Positions 9,476 through 19,138 of a stretch of 64,000 nucleotides of DNA are shown piece after piece. How positions within the stretch are numbered: the stretch's first letter is position 1; every line of letters begins with the position of its first letter. Origin of the DNA: VXMF01 sp965206775 (GTDB lineage: Bacteria; Acidobacteriota; Terriglobia; Bryobacterales; UBA6623); contig CBDBKU010000003.1 in assembly GCA_965206775.1 (NCBI GenBank), forward strand, positions 2,108,001 through 2,172,000. Direction: 5' to 3'. Made by a program: the position numbers and the translations under genes. The notes under the pieces were generated by a model. It worked only from the letters and a program-made list of their open reading frames with translations, was not told the DNA's origin and searched no databases.

Positions 9476-10630
9476 ATGAGACCCTTCACCAACCAGATCC
9501 TAGCCACGGGGCTGCTGTATCCCGCACTCGTTTGCTCGGGCGCCGACTGGACCCGCCACGTGATCGCCACCGGCTATCCCTGCCAGACCGCCGTAGCTGC
9601 CGATTTCACGGGTGACGGCAAGCCGGACGTGATCGCCGACGCTCACGGCGAGACCCACCTTTACGTTGCGCCCGAGTGGGTCAAGGTCGTCATCGACGGG
9701 AAATGGCCGTTCCGCCCCGGCGAGCGCAACACGATCCATAGCGAGGTCATGGATGTCGACGGCGACGGCGACCCGGACTACATCGGCGCCGTGTACTCGC
9801 CCGGGCCAGTCTTTTGGCTCGAGCGCCCGGACGATCCGTTGCATGACCGTTGGACCATGCGGATCGTGGACAGCGAAGTGAACGGCACGCACGGACTGAT
9901 CAAGGGAGACATCGACGGGGATGGCAGGGAGGATCTGGCGGGTAATAGCGCCCAGCCCAAGGACCCCTATCCCAACTCCCTCGTCTGGTGGCGGATCCCG
10001 GACAACGCGCGTTCCGCAGAGGAATGGGTCCGCTACGTATTCGCCGATCAGGATGCGCCAGGCCTGAGTCACTACCTCGGGATTGGAGACTTGGACGCTG
10101 ACGGCAAGGCGGATGTAGTGTCTGCCGGAAAGGACGCAGTGATCGGCGGAGGCAACTGGTTCGCTTGGTGGAAGCAGCCGGCAGACGGAACGACGCCATG
10201 GCTGAAGAGGACGCTCGCGGTGAATCAGACCGGCGCGACGAACGCCCTTCCGGCCGACCTCAACGGCGATGGCTCGATGGACATCTTCGCCACGCGAGGG
10301 CATGGCAAGGGAGTGCTGTGGTTCGAGGGGCCGCACTTCGTCTTGCATGAGATCGACGAAGATCTGGAGGGGCCGCACGACCTGGCCATTGGAGACATCG
10401 ACGGCGACGGTGACACGGACGGAGTGACCTGCGGAAAGGACAGCTACGAGGTCGCCTGGTACGAGAACGACGGAGACGGGAGCTTTGCGAAGCGCGTGAT
10501 CCATGACGACCAGGCGGCCTATGACATCCGCTTGGTCGACATGGATGTCGATGGCGATCTCGACGTACTGGTGGCTGGCCAGAATTCAATGAACGTTGTT
10601 TGGTACGAGAACTCGATCGCCGAGCCTTAG
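9476..10630 (+). CDS. Secreted FG-GAP/VCBS repeat protein
   Basis: The 384-residue product starts at ATG 9476 with a hydrophobic, signal-like N-terminus ending near CSGADW. It then carries about six calcium-binding loops of the DxDxDGxxD type, for example DVDGDGDPD, DIDGDGRED, DLDADGKAD, DLNGDGSMD, DIDGDGDTD and DMDVDGDLD, each followed by the short hydrophobic segment of FG-GAP blades. A six- to seven-bladed beta-propeller is expected, located in the periplasm or outside the cell. No enzymatic residues are recognisable, and a binding or scaffold role is likely. The frame stays open upstream, but that part lies antisense to ypdA and is not coding. Confidence 0.87.
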   Translation: MRPFTNQILATGLLYPALVCSGADWTRHVIATGYPCQTAVAADFTGDGKPDVIADAHGETHLYVAPEWVKVVIDGKWPFRPGERNTIHSEVMDVDGDGDPDYIGAVYSPGPVFWLERPDDPLHDRWTMRIVDSEVNGTHGLIKGDIDGDGREDLAGNSAQPKDPYPNSLVWWRIPDNARSAEEWVRYVFADQDAPGLSHYLGIGDLDADGKADVVSAGKDAVIGGGNWFAWWKQPADGTTPWLKRTLAVNQTGATNALPADLNGDGSMDIFATRGHGKGVLWFEGPHFVLHEIDEDLEGPHDLAIGDIDGDGDTDGVTCGKDSYEVAWYENDGDGSFAKRVIHDDQAAYDIRLVDMDVDGDLDVLVAGQNSMNVVWYENSIAEP

Positions 10631-10755
10631 TTGCGCGCGGCCGCGGTTGGCAAGCGTCCGACTCCGGTTTCCGGCAAGACCGGAATGAAACTGCACGGGC
10701 ACGGATGGTGTCTATTCGGTCGTCGAGTGCCCGGCAACGCACTCCCGAGTTACCG

Positions 10756-11919
10756 ATGCGGCTTCCTGCACTACTGCTGGTGCTCTGCTCGTCTGCCATT
10801 GCCGAACCGCTCCAATGCGACTTCGCCGACTACCGCTGGGCTGATGACCTGCAGGCGACGGCAGTCGATGGAGACGTCCTCCTTTCTTGGAGGGGCGGCC
10901 CAGTCATGTGGGTGCGGGGAACGTTCGGCATGACGCCAGTCGGTGCCACGCGGCTTCGGGCAAGGTTTGGCATCGAACGAGGGAGGCCGGTCATTCGAGA
11001 GCTGGCCACGGTCGCAACTTCCGGCGACTGGGAACCCCTCGTCTCTGATGCGCGTCCCGGATTCCGAGTGATGGAGTTGAAGCGAACTGGCTCGCGCCTA
11101 GTGCCTCGACCGGTTGGCGGGCGAAGCCGTGACACCGATTCCCGCGCCTTGAGAGAGGAGGAGTCGCAAGTATTGCAGGACTCCACTACAAGCAGTCCGG
11201 CGGAAGAGGGTGTCGGCACGGACGCGCTGGAGGATGCCGAAAGAGTCAAGCGCAGCGAAGCGACATTCGACCTCAAGACCTGCCGAGTCCACAGTGAGGT
11301 GGACCGATTGGAACTCTCTCTGGACGGGCTGACTCTCGGTTCCTTTGAGGGAATCCTTCGATTCAGTGTTACCCGCGGTACAGACGAACTCCGCCAGGAG
11401 GCTGTGTTGTATTCCCCGGAACCCCTGGTCGGCTACTCCTATGGATTGAGAAGCGACGACTATTCGAGCCTGCATTGGATGAATGACAGCGGGGAGTGGC
11501 AGACCCATCGATTTGGAGGTGACGCGAGCGGCGTACCAGCGTTCACAAATGCTCGCAAACGAATCACCCTATTGACGCGTCCGCAGCCTGCGTTTTTAGC
11601 CGTGAACGTGCCTCCGCGGGCGGACCACTCCGCCTTTGGGATTGGATTGCGCACATCGGGCGTTTGGTTCGCTCCGAGGTCCGACGGCCTGTTCGACATT
11701 GGCATCCGGGAATCGAGATTTTTCGAGCAACTTGACTCGGCAAGGGAGAATGCCGACGCGGTGCGACAGAGTGGCGATCGAGTCAGCGAGGCCGCCGGGG
11801 CGAACGAAGAGGCTCTCATGGAAGGGCTCGTCGTGCATCGAATTGGCGTTCGCTACGACCTTGACCGCGGCAAGGGCTGGCGCCTTAATCGCGCGACGGC
11901 CCTTGAATCAATCCGTTGA
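10756..11919 (+). CDS. Secreted protein of unknown function, short relative of the next gene
   Basis: From ATG 10756 the gene encodes 387 residues with a signal peptide (cleavage near SSAIA|E). I do not recognise a named family. Its start (signal, then EPLQCDFADY) and its middle (LDGLTLGSFEGILRFSV, then RQEA) closely parallel the downstream gene (EPLECDFTDY; FDGLTLGSFQGSLQFTV; RQEA). The two are therefore tandem relatives. This copy lacks the C-terminal PHP-like domain and instead ends in a low-complexity, charged tail rich in Arg, Glu and Asp. A charged linker around residues 120-165 also differs between the copies. It may be a binding-only version of its neighbour or a decaying duplicate. 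Confidence 0.75.
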   Translation: MRLPALLLVLCSSAIAEPLQCDFADYRWADDLQATAVDGDVLLSWRGGPVMWVRGTFGMTPVGATRLRARFGIERGRPVIRELATVATSGDWEPLVSDARPGFRVMELKRTGSRLVPRPVGGRSRDTDSRALREEESQVLQDSTTSSPAEEGVGTDALEDAERVKRSEATFDLKTCRVHSEVDRLELSLDGLTLGSFEGILRFSVTRGTDELRQEAVLYSPEPLVGYSYGLRSDDYSSLHWMNDSGEWQTHRFGGDASGVPAFTNARKRITLLTRPQPAFLAVNVPPRADHSAFGIGLRTSGVWFAPRSDGLFDIGIRESRFFEQLDSARENADAVRQSGDRVSEAAGANEEALMEGLVVHRIGVRYDLDRGKGWRLNRATALESIR

Positions 11920-11979
11920 ATCGATCCGGTCGCAGTGCCATACCATAGATCAGCGCGTCAGCGGGCGCGTCAAGGTCTC

Positions 11980-14235
11980 ATGAAACATACGCTCGGTTTG
12001 CTCTTGCTCTTGTGCCCGATTGCATGGGGGGAACCGTTGGAATGCGACTTTACGGACTATCTGTCTGTCGACGGCCTACGGGCAGAAACTGTCGATGGAG
12101 AGGTGTCGTTCGAATGGACTGGGTCCCCGACGGCTGGGCAAGAGGGCGCGGCATCGGCCCGGCAGCTCAGGGCAACGTTCGCCTTGGACAACGGGCAGCC
12201 AGTCATCCGGCAAATGGCCGCTCTGTCCCGGGCGGGGCACTGGGCGCCACTCGTTCGAGACGCGCGTCCCGAGTTCCACGTTGCCGAGGGCAAGCGTCGG
12301 ATCTCCAACCAGCAGTTGCGACCGATGGGCGATTTGGGCCGTGAAGCGACTCCGGAAGTCATTGAGAAGGAGAAATGGAAGGTCTTCTGGGACGCGCCGC
12401 TCAACGTTCCCGGCCTCGATGACGTGAATCCCGGGCTCCCGAGGGACCCGGCGGAAGTGACGCGAAGCGATGTCAAGTACGACGTCAAGGCTTGCCGCGT
12501 CCGCCGCGAGGGGGTCCGTCTCAAAATCTCGTTTGACGGCTTGACGTTGGGCTCGTTCCAAGGGAGCCTCCAGTTCACTGTCTACCAGGGATCCAGCCTA
12601 GTCCGCCAAGAGGCGATAGCCGCGACGGCTGAGCCGTCGGTCGCATACGTGTACCGAGCTGGCATGAGCGGTTTGATGAGCGACAACTACCGGCGGATGC
12701 GCTGGCGAGATATCGCTAGGGACTGGCAGCACTATCGCTTCGGTGGAGGAGTCAACGACGGGCCCGTGCCTTTGAGAGCGCGCAACCGGATTCTCCTTCT
12801 CGAGCAGGAGCGTGGGGCGCTCGCAGTCTTCCCTCCGTCCCACAAGTTCTTCTTCGCACGCGAGATCGAGATGAATCTCGGATACGTTTGGTACCAGCAG
12901 GGGCCGGACGGTCGCTTCGGCGTGGGTGTGCGCCAGGGCGAACGAGAGGAGATGTTCCGCCCTTGGGGCGCCTCCGAGGGGATCTGGGAGAAGCGGGTCC
13001 GGCAGTCGCGCCGCTTCGCGGAAGGCAACTTTGCTCTCTATAACGCCCCGCCCGGGACGTTGCAGCGTATGGCCGTCTACTACTACCTGGGATCGCGAGA
13101 CGCGGAAGCGACATTGGAAGAAGTTCTGGCCTACACCAACGGAGACAAGTACAAGCCGCTGGACGGCTATCAGGTTGCAGTCAGCCACTTTCACACCCAC
13201 TTCGCCGAGCAGCTGACCGATCTCGGCTCGCTCGATGCCCGCCCGCCGTGGGTCTCGGCGTTCAAAGGGCTGGGGGTCAACATCGCGATGATGTCCGACT
13301 TCCACGGCGACGGGCATCCTGACGACGAAGGAGAAGTCCGATTCAGAGAACTTGGCGAGTACTTTGAGGCCTGTCGCAGGCACTCGGATACTGATTTCCT
13401 TCTGATGCCCGGCGAAGAGCCGAACGTCCATTTCGGAGGCCATTACACGCTCGTCTTCCCGCGGCCGGTCTACTGGTCCAAGGTGCGCTTAGAAGGCGGG
13501 GAGTTCCAGTCCAGCCACTCTTTGTACGGCAACGTGTACCGGGTCGGGTCCGCGGGCGAGATGCTCTCGATGCTCGAAACCGAGAAGGGCCTGCTCTGGC
13601 AGGCGCATCCTAGGACGAAGGGATCGACCTTCTATCCCGACGTCGTCCGAGATGCGCCTCACTTCAACAGCGATCGCTACCTGGGCGGCGCGTTCCAATC
13701 CCTGCCGGCTGACCTGTCCAAGGCCAGAATCTGCGAGCAGCGCTGCTTTGGCACGCTGGACGACATGAACAACTGGACGGGACCAAAGTATTTGATTGCC
13801 GAGGGCGACACCTATACGAAATATCCCGAGGACGAGATCTACCCGCACTTGATTGTCAACTATGTCCGCTTGGGCGAGTTGCCAGCGTTCGACGAGGACT
13901 GGAGCCCGATTACCGAAGCGATGCGACGGGGTGACTTCTTCGTTTCGACTGGCGAAGTACTCATACCCTCTTACAAGATCGAGGGACACGAGGAGCGCAG
14001 AACACTACTCGCCGAAGTGGAATGGACGTTTCCTCTGGAATTTGTCGAGATCGTTTGGGGTGACGGGAACGCGACGAGCAGGCAGGTTCTGCCGACGACC
14101 GAGCTTGGTTCTTTCGGGAGGAAGACTTTCCGCATCGAATTCGACTCCACCGGCAAGAAGTGGATACGGTTCGCGGCATGGGACTCGGCGGGGAATGGCG
14201 CCTTCACTCAGCCGGTTCACCTGCAAGGGCTGTGA
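11980..14235 (+). CDS. Secreted protein with C-terminal PHP-like metal-dependent hydrolase domain
   Basis: This is a 751-residue exported protein with a signal peptide (MKHTLGLLLLLCPIAWGE). The N-terminal half (to about residue 390) is shared with the preceding gene and contains the LTLGSF motif. The C-terminal half carries histidine/aspartate clusters like those of PHP or CehA/McbA-type phosphoesterases: SHFHTHF (about 401-407), MSDFHGDGHPDDEGE (about 436-450), a GEE motif before HFGGHYT, and WQAHPRTKG. The end looks like a beta-sandwich. A metal-dependent hydrolase acting on a phosphoester or other ester outside the cytoplasm is the best guess; the substrate is unknown. It starts 60 bp after the previous gene and RraA follows 29 bp downstream, so a shared transcript is likely. 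Confidence 0.78.
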   Translation: MKHTLGLLLLLCPIAWGEPLECDFTDYLSVDGLRAETVDGEVSFEWTGSPTAGQEGAASARQLRATFALDNGQPVIRQMAALSRAGHWAPLVRDARPEFHVAEGKRRISNQQLRPMGDLGREATPEVIEKEKWKVFWDAPLNVPGLDDVNPGLPRDPAEVTRSDVKYDVKACRVRREGVRLKISFDGLTLGSFQGSLQFTVYQGSSLVRQEAIAATAEPSVAYVYRAGMSGLMSDNYRRMRWRDIARDWQHYRFGGGVNDGPVPLRARNRILLLEQERGALAVFPPSHKFFFAREIEMNLGYVWYQQGPDGRFGVGVRQGEREEMFRPWGASEGIWEKRVRQSRRFAEGNFALYNAPPGTLQRMAVYYYLGSRDAEATLEEVLAYTNGDKYKPLDGYQVAVSHFHTHFAEQLTDLGSLDARPPWVSAFKGLGVNIAMMSDFHGDGHPDDEGEVRFRELGEYFEACRRHSDTDFLLMPGEEPNVHFGGHYTLVFPRPVYWSKVRLEGGEFQSSHSLYGNVYRVGSAGEMLSMLETEKGLLWQAHPRTKGSTFYPDVVRDAPHFNSDRYLGGAFQSLPADLSKARICEQRCFGTLDDMNNWTGPKYLIAEGDTYTKYPEDEIYPHLIVNYVRLGELPAFDEDWSPITEAMRRGDFFVSTGEVLIPSYKIEGHEERRTLLAEVEWTFPLEFVEIVWGDGNATSRQVLPTTELGSFGRKTFRIEFDSTGKKWIRFAAWDSAGNGAFTQPVHLQGL

Positions 14236-14264
14236 TGCCAGCCAATGCTCTACGATAGGCGTTC

Positions 14265-14996
14265 ATGTCCGCCACGCAATTGTCCAGGGACGACTTGGCC
14301 AGGCTTTGCCGCTATGACACTCCGACTATCTGCAACGTGATCGAGCTCTTCGCTGTCCGCCCGCAGACTGAAGGCTACATGGACGGGCGGATTCGGGCCT
14401 GCTTCCCTGAGATGGGACCGATCTGTGGGTATGGGGCGACTGCAACCTTTCGCTCCGCGCTCGAGCCGAAGGGGCAGGCGGCCTACGGCACATTGACCGA
14501 TCAGATCGCGCGCTTCGAAGAGATTCCCGGCCCGCCGCTTGTCGTGATCCAGGACCTGGACGTCCCAACGCAGGCGGCAACATTCGGAGAAGTGATGGCC
14601 GCATCGTACAAGGCCTTCGGCGCATCAGGCCTAATCACCAGCGGTGCCGCTCGTGATTTAGATCAGGTCCGGGCGGTCGGCCTTTCGTGCTTCTCTGACG
14701 GAGTGATCTGCTCCCATGGCTATCCGAGGCTGATTGACTTCCTCGTCCCGGTGCACGTTGGCGGGCTGGCGGTCTACCCGGGAGACCTCCTGCATGCCGA
14801 TCAGAACGGCGTGACGAACATTCCAGGCGAAATTGTGGGTGAGATAGCCGACGTCTGCGATGAGTTTTGCGCCGCGGAATCTGTGGTTCTGGACTTTTGC
14901 GCCGCCGGCAATGTCACCAACAAGGGCTATGGCGAGGCTCTCAAGGAACTCGGGGCGCGGGTGCGGGGCCTCAAGGAACGCTTGCGCGTCTCCTAG
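14265..14996 (+). CDS. RraA-fold family protein (HMG/CHA aldolase-like)
   Basis: A 243-residue cytoplasmic protein of the RraA/4-hydroxy-4-methyl-2-oxoglutarate aldolase superfamily. The hallmark stretch is GAARDLDQ (about residues 127-134), in which Arg-Asp followed two residues later by an acidic residue binds the catalytic metal in the aldolases. The N-terminal DTPTICNVIE also matches the family. Members split 4-carboxy-4-hydroxy-2-oxoadipate type acids to pyruvate, and some have been wrongly labelled menaquinone methyltransferase or ribonuclease E inhibitor. The aldolase metal-site residues are present, so an aldolase-type activity is more likely than ribonuclease inhibition. It is tightly spaced after the PHP-like gene. 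Confidence 0.86.
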   Translation: MSATQLSRDDLARLCRYDTPTICNVIELFAVRPQTEGYMDGRIRACFPEMGPICGYGATATFRSALEPKGQAAYGTLTDQIARFEEIPGPPLVVIQDLDVPTQAATFGEVMAASYKAFGASGLITSGAARDLDQVRAVGLSCFSDGVICSHGYPRLIDFLVPVHVGGLAVYPGDLLHADQNGVTNIPGEIVGEIADVCDEFCAAESVVLDFCAAGNVTNKGYGEALKELGARVRGLKERLRVS

Positions 14997-15019
14997 GCTT
15001 GTCCGGCGGCTACCGAAGA

Positions 15020-17581
15020 TCAGTTCTGGGTCGCTTCCTGTCCCTTGGCCTCCGTGAATTCGCCGGATTCGGCGTCGATCACTCGAACCGTGTAGGAGCC
15101 GGCCGCGCGAACGGTCGGACTGAATTCAGTTCCTTGGATCCGGAAGGTGTAGACGACCTCGCCATCGGACTCGTCGATCACTTGAACTACCGGATCCACT
15201 AGTCCATTGCCGTCAATCGCCGGCAGCGAGAACGCAGTGGGCAGCCCGTTCTCACGCTGCTCAATGCGGATCGGCCAGCCTGGATAGGGCTCCGCACCGG
15301 GTTCTGATGCGTTCACCCAGCGGGGCCAGTTGGCGAATTCAATACTTCGGTCCGTCCGGTCGAACTTGATGATCCCGTAGCCAGGCGCACGCTGGTGCAG
15401 AGCGGTCGGCTCAATGCCATTCGCCTGAGGGTTCGAGACAGCGTGAATCGTTACCTTGTTGCCGAATCCATCGTGGAACTCGCCAGTATTGCGAGGCGCC
15501 CCGGGCTTCCGGTTGCGGCCTTCTTCTGTCGGGAACCAGCGCCTTGGGAAAATATTTGCTACCGACGGCACGCAAATCGCGAAGCTGCTGTCGTTCCATT
15601 CGTCGATCCCGTACTGGATCGTGCTGCCAAGATGCTGATCGCCCGCGATGTGGACTGCCATGGCCTTGCGAAGCAAGCGCACGGCCCGATTCCTTCCCGA
15701 TTGGGGCCAGCTGTTCGAGTCGTGATCCTGCACCGGCTCCTCGTTGGGTGCGTACTCGCCCGGAGCGTTCACGCGCAACTGACCCGTCACCGCATCGGTC
15801 GTCGTCCCCTTGGGTAGTGTGCACACATTGGCGAAGATCGTCTGCGAGATCACCGCTTTCAACCATGCCCCCTCCCAGTCTTTGCCCCAGGCTTCGAGGA
15901 ACTGCTCCTGTCGTTCCCCCAACAGAGGGAAATCGGGGTTGTCCGAGCGCCTGCGGGCATCGTAGCTAGCGTCGGTCGCCCATCCGTTCACGATCCCAGA
16001 GTCGGGCAGGAGCGCCGTTGCCGAGTCCTTCCACTTGCGATCCTCGACAATCGCAAAGCTGATGCCGCCGTATCGCAAGTCGGTGTAGTAGACCGCGATC
16101 TCTTGCTCGACAGGGGTCGGATCGAATGGGTCAGGCATGTTAGCGGTTTGCGTGGTTTGCACTGCATGCACGAACCGGGTGTCCATCACGTACCCGCCCT
16201 GGTCTTGGCCGGGCTTGCCGTAGCCGTTCGCCTTCCGGCCGCCGGCGCCCCAGATGTTGCCTTGGTACACATCGTGGTCGTCTGGCATGGCCACCGCGGG
16301 AATCTCCCTCAGCAGTTCGCCGTACTCCCAACCGAAGATGTACCACTTGCGAAGGTAGTCCAGGATGGCTAGGTCTGTGGGCTCTCGAACGATGCCGTAT
16401 TCCCCCACTCGCTCATAAATGTTGTCGCCAGTGAATGCCATTAGGTCGGGCTTGTGGAACTCCATGTTCCGCACAATGTCGGCATGCGGGAACCCAAGGT
16501 CGTTGTTGCCCGTAAACGCGGCGACGACGATCTCGTCCTTCTCCGTCGGATCTTTCCGGACCGTGCCTTCCCAGACGTCGTCCTCGTAGACCACGCGGTA
16601 TGGGGTGTCGACGGTGTCGTCCCAGCCCTCGATGCGAAACGTTGCGGTCCGGGCCTCGGGATCCACCTGCGCTACCGACACTCGCGTCCAGCCGCCGTCG
16701 CGAACCTCGAAGTACGCTTCCGTCGAACCGTTTCCGACTGGCGCGATCATCGCGTTCAGCTTGAGGACGTTCTTGCTGAGCGTATGCATCGCGAACATGA
16801 TCGGACCGAGGGCTCGTTCGGCGTGAGCCGTGAGTTTTGATCCGGCAACATGCCAGTCATCGAACCAGATCCGCATCGTGCCGCCACGCTGCGTCCCAGG
16901 CTTCAGACTCCAGCCTGTCTCGCGGACTACCTGCTCGCCGGGAGGGGAATCCCGTACGGGGCCTGAACTGGAGACGAGAGCCAATCCTCCGACCAGCCAG
17001 CTCGCGTCGACTTCTCTGGATACCTCTTGCGTGCCCGACGAGGTCTCGACGCTCAACGTGAGCTTGTAGTGTTCTCCGCTTGGCTCGGCCACGAGAGATA
17101 CAGTCGACTCCCCCTGAAACGCCCCCGCCGCGACCGGGGCCGAATCTGTCAGGGAGCCGATGAATACGCGGCCGTCCGCCGCGATTCCGCAGTTCAGCCC
17201 GACGCCGCGGACCGCGCTGTCACGGTAGTCGTCGAACGATCCGCGGATTCCGATGCGGAATCCCGCCCATCCTTCTTCCAGCTGTGCGGGTTCCTTGTCC
17301 AATCGGCCCAGGCGGACTTTCATGGCGAGCGTGCCGCTCTGGTCGCCGACCTCGCGCGTCAGGAGGAAGACGTTCCTGTCGCCTCCCGGGCCGAAATTCT
17401 CGATGCGGCCGTCCCGGACCCGCCAGTCCTGAAGCGGGTTCGACCAGTAATCCGCCCCGATCCAAGCACGCTCGACGCCCTCGTCCCAGTGGCTTGTAAA
17501 CGACGTGGATCCGCCAGTGCAGCCTAGAAAGGAAAGAGCACACGTCGCTAGGAATGGCAGGGCTATCTTTGAGCAATGCAT
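15020..17581 (-). CDS. PhoD-like alkaline phosphatase/phosphodiesterase, probable lipoprotein
   Basis: From ATG 17581 this is an 853-residue exported protein. The N-terminus has a Lys, a hydrophobic core and a Cys in SFLGCTGG, so it is probably lipidated, although the lipobox is imperfect. The first 300 residues are beta-rich. The metallophosphatase core follows: FTGNNDLGF, TGDNIYE, the PDDHDVYQGN motif and HIAGDQHLG supply the metal-binding Asp, Asn and His residues of the PhoD family. PhoD enzymes release phosphate from phosphodiesters or teichoic-type polymers outside the cytoplasm. It is much longer than Bacillus PhoD (about 550 residues) because of the N-terminal extension. An upstream in-frame start at 17659 was rejected because it masks the signal. 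Confidence 0.86.
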   Translation of the reverse strand: MHCSKIALPFLATCALSFLGCTGGSTSFTSHWDEGVERAWIGADYWSNPLQDWRVRDGRIENFGPGGDRNVFLLTREVGDQSGTLAMKVRLGRLDKEPAQLEEGWAGFRIGIRGSFDDYRDSAVRGVGLNCGIAADGRVFIGSLTDSAPVAAGAFQGESTVSLVAEPSGEHYKLTLSVETSSGTQEVSREVDASWLVGGLALVSSSGPVRDSPPGEQVVRETGWSLKPGTQRGGTMRIWFDDWHVAGSKLTAHAERALGPIMFAMHTLSKNVLKLNAMIAPVGNGSTEAYFEVRDGGWTRVSVAQVDPEARTATFRIEGWDDTVDTPYRVVYEDDVWEGTVRKDPTEKDEIVVAAFTGNNDLGFPHADIVRNMEFHKPDLMAFTGDNIYERVGEYGIVREPTDLAILDYLRKWYIFGWEYGELLREIPAVAMPDDHDVYQGNIWGAGGRKANGYGKPGQDQGGYVMDTRFVHAVQTTQTANMPDPFDPTPVEQEIAVYYTDLRYGGISFAIVEDRKWKDSATALLPDSGIVNGWATDASYDARRRSDNPDFPLLGERQEQFLEAWGKDWEGAWLKAVISQTIFANVCTLPKGTTTDAVTGQLRVNAPGEYAPNEEPVQDHDSNSWPQSGRNRAVRLLRKAMAVHIAGDQHLGSTIQYGIDEWNDSSFAICVPSVANIFPRRWFPTEEGRNRKPGAPRNTGEFHDGFGNKVTIHAVSNPQANGIEPTALHQRAPGYGIIKFDRTDRSIEFANWPRWVNASEPGAEPYPGWPIRIEQRENGLPTAFSLPAIDGNGLVDPVVQVIDESDGEVVYTFRIQGTEFSPTVRAAGSYTVRVIDAESGEFTEAKGQEATQN

Positions 17582-17947
17582 TGTGGTCCAAGGTACCAGA
17601 GTGGTTGGGACAAGCTCGCTCGGTCGGGCGTCGCTGGTCCTAATGCAGCTCACGGCCACTCTCGATTCCGCCGAGTACGGACGCCAAGCCCGCCAGCCTC
17701 GGCCACTAGGACGGTCATGCTGCGGTGGCGGCCTGCACCGGAATGTGCTGCCGCCGGCCGCTCTATCGGACTCGGCGCTGGATATTGTTCACCGCGGGAC
17801 TCCAGCCCAAGTACCATACGGCATAGCCATTCGGGCCGATATCTGGCAGCCGTTGCCGCATTGCTAGCCTTCCCGGCAGCCCGCCTGGAAGGAATCAATC
17901 TGGAAGCTATCGAGGGCCCGTTTCCGCTTTCGAGCTGAATGCGGCTC
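17582..17947. other. Intergenic, 366 bp, nothing recognised
   Basis: This stretch lies between two minus-strand lipoprotein genes. I see no RNA gene, no strong hairpin and no reading frame with family resemblance on either strand. It should hold the promoter of the PhoD-like gene. Confidence 0.5.
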
Positions 17948-18979
17948 TCATTCGCCACCCATGTCAGCCGGCATCGGGCCGGTAGCGAGCAACTTGATCC
18001 TGTAAAGGCCGGTCCGAGCGGTCATGTACAGAGTGCTGCCGTCGTCGCCCCATGCGACGTTCGCGGGAACCTCGTCTGGCTGGATGGTGCCGAGATGCGT
18101 TCCGTCCGGCGAAAAGATCCACACCCCTCCTGGCCCGGTGGCGTAGATGTTGCCGTTTCTGTCCAGCTTCAGGCCGTCGGGCAACCCCGTCGCCTCGACG
18201 GCCGTGACGTCGTAGAAGACCCTGCCGTTCTCGAACATGCCCTCTTCGTTAACGTCGTACGCCATCCAGACTTTACTGGCCCCATCCGAATTGGCGACGT
18301 AAGCCGTGCTTCCGTCGGGCGAGAATCCGATGCCGTTCGGCCTTGTCTGGTCCTGGTTGAGGAGCTGCAGCTCTCTTGTGTCGTAATTCAGCCGAAAGAT
18401 ACCGTTGAAGTCGAGTTCCTTCGCCGGATCGTCCTCCTGCTGAGCCAGCCCGTAAGGTGGGTCTGTGAAGTACAGCCAGCCGTTGGAATGCCAAGCGGCG
18501 TCATTCGGGCTGTTCAGCTTCTTGCCCTCGTAGCTGTCAACCACAACCTCCCATTCGCCGTCCACCATGCGTGAGATGCGGCGGTTTCCGTGCTCGCAGG
18601 CGAGCAGGCGGCCCTCAATGTCGAGAATCAGTCCGTTGGATCCCACAAAGGCGTCCCGGGGCTCTCCACGGTACATGCTTTCGTAGAATATCGATGCTTC
18701 GGTGTCGCCCTCGGCCCAGCGGTAGATGTTGTTGGCCGGAATATCGCTGAACAGCAGATGAGGCCCGCCTTCCTTGACCCAAACCGGGCCCTCGGTGAAC
18801 ATCATGTCCCCGGCCAGCTTTTCGATCATGGCGTCCGGAGGCACAATCGCGTCGAGTGCATCGTTCGCCTTGAGGATCGTCCCAGCTCCCGGGTCTGGAG
18901 CTACCGCCTCTTCTGGCGGTGCGGGGCAGGCCGTTGCCAGAACGACTGCGACGGGAAGGAACCAGATCTTGGCGTTCAT
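17948..18979 (-). CDS. SMP-30/gluconolactonase-like beta-propeller lipoprotein
   Basis: A 343-residue protein whose signal peptide ends in the lipobox LATAC, so it should be a lipoprotein. The body matches the SMP-30/gluconolactonase/LRE family: FTEGPVWV near the start, NGLILDIEGRLLACEHGNRRI, the central LNSPNDAAWHSNGWLYFTDPPYG with the metal-binding Asn-Asp, then RPNGIGFSPDG, and a C-terminal NVAWGDDGSTLYMTA. Such enzymes open sugar lactones with a divalent metal. A strong ribosome site (AGGAGAG) lies just before ATG 18979. It is divergent from the anti-sigma kinase gene across 159 bp containing a perfect dyad. Confidence 0.9.
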   Translation of the reverse strand: MNAKIWFLPVAVVLATACPAPPEEAVAPDPGAGTILKANDALDAIVPPDAMIEKLAGDMMFTEGPVWVKEGGPHLLFSDIPANNIYRWAEGDTEASIFYESMYRGEPRDAFVGSNGLILDIEGRLLACEHGNRRISRMVDGEWEVVVDSYEGKKLNSPNDAAWHSNGWLYFTDPPYGLAQQEDDPAKELDFNGIFRLNYDTRELQLLNQDQTRPNGIGFSPDGSTAYVANSDGASKVWMAYDVNEEGMFENGRVFYDVTAVEATGLPDGLKLDRNGNIYATGPGGVWIFSPDGTHLGTIQPDEVPANVAWGDDGSTLYMTARTGLYRIKLLATGPMPADMGGE

Positions 18980-19041
18980 GCTGTCTCTCCTCTCGGGACG
19001 CGACTATGGTACAGCTTCTTCCCAGTCAGTCAAATCCACGG

Positions 19042-19059
19042 AAGTCAAGTCCTTGACTT
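19042..19059. promoter_or_regulatory. Perfect 8-bp inverted repeat, candidate operator
   Basis: AAGTCAAG and CTTGACTT are exact reverse complements separated by two bases. The site lies in the 159-bp region between the divergent SMP-30-like gene and the rsbW-like gene, about 80 bp before the latter's start. Its right arm contains TTGACT, which could serve as a -35 element, so a bound protein could block transcription. Function is inferred from position and symmetry only. Confidence 0.45.
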
Positions 19060-19138
19060 TTCTGACGCCGATATGCGATGGTTTCCGTTTTGTTGCGGGA
19101 CCTGCGCTTGGCGGTCGGCCGGTTCTCCATCGCTCTAA

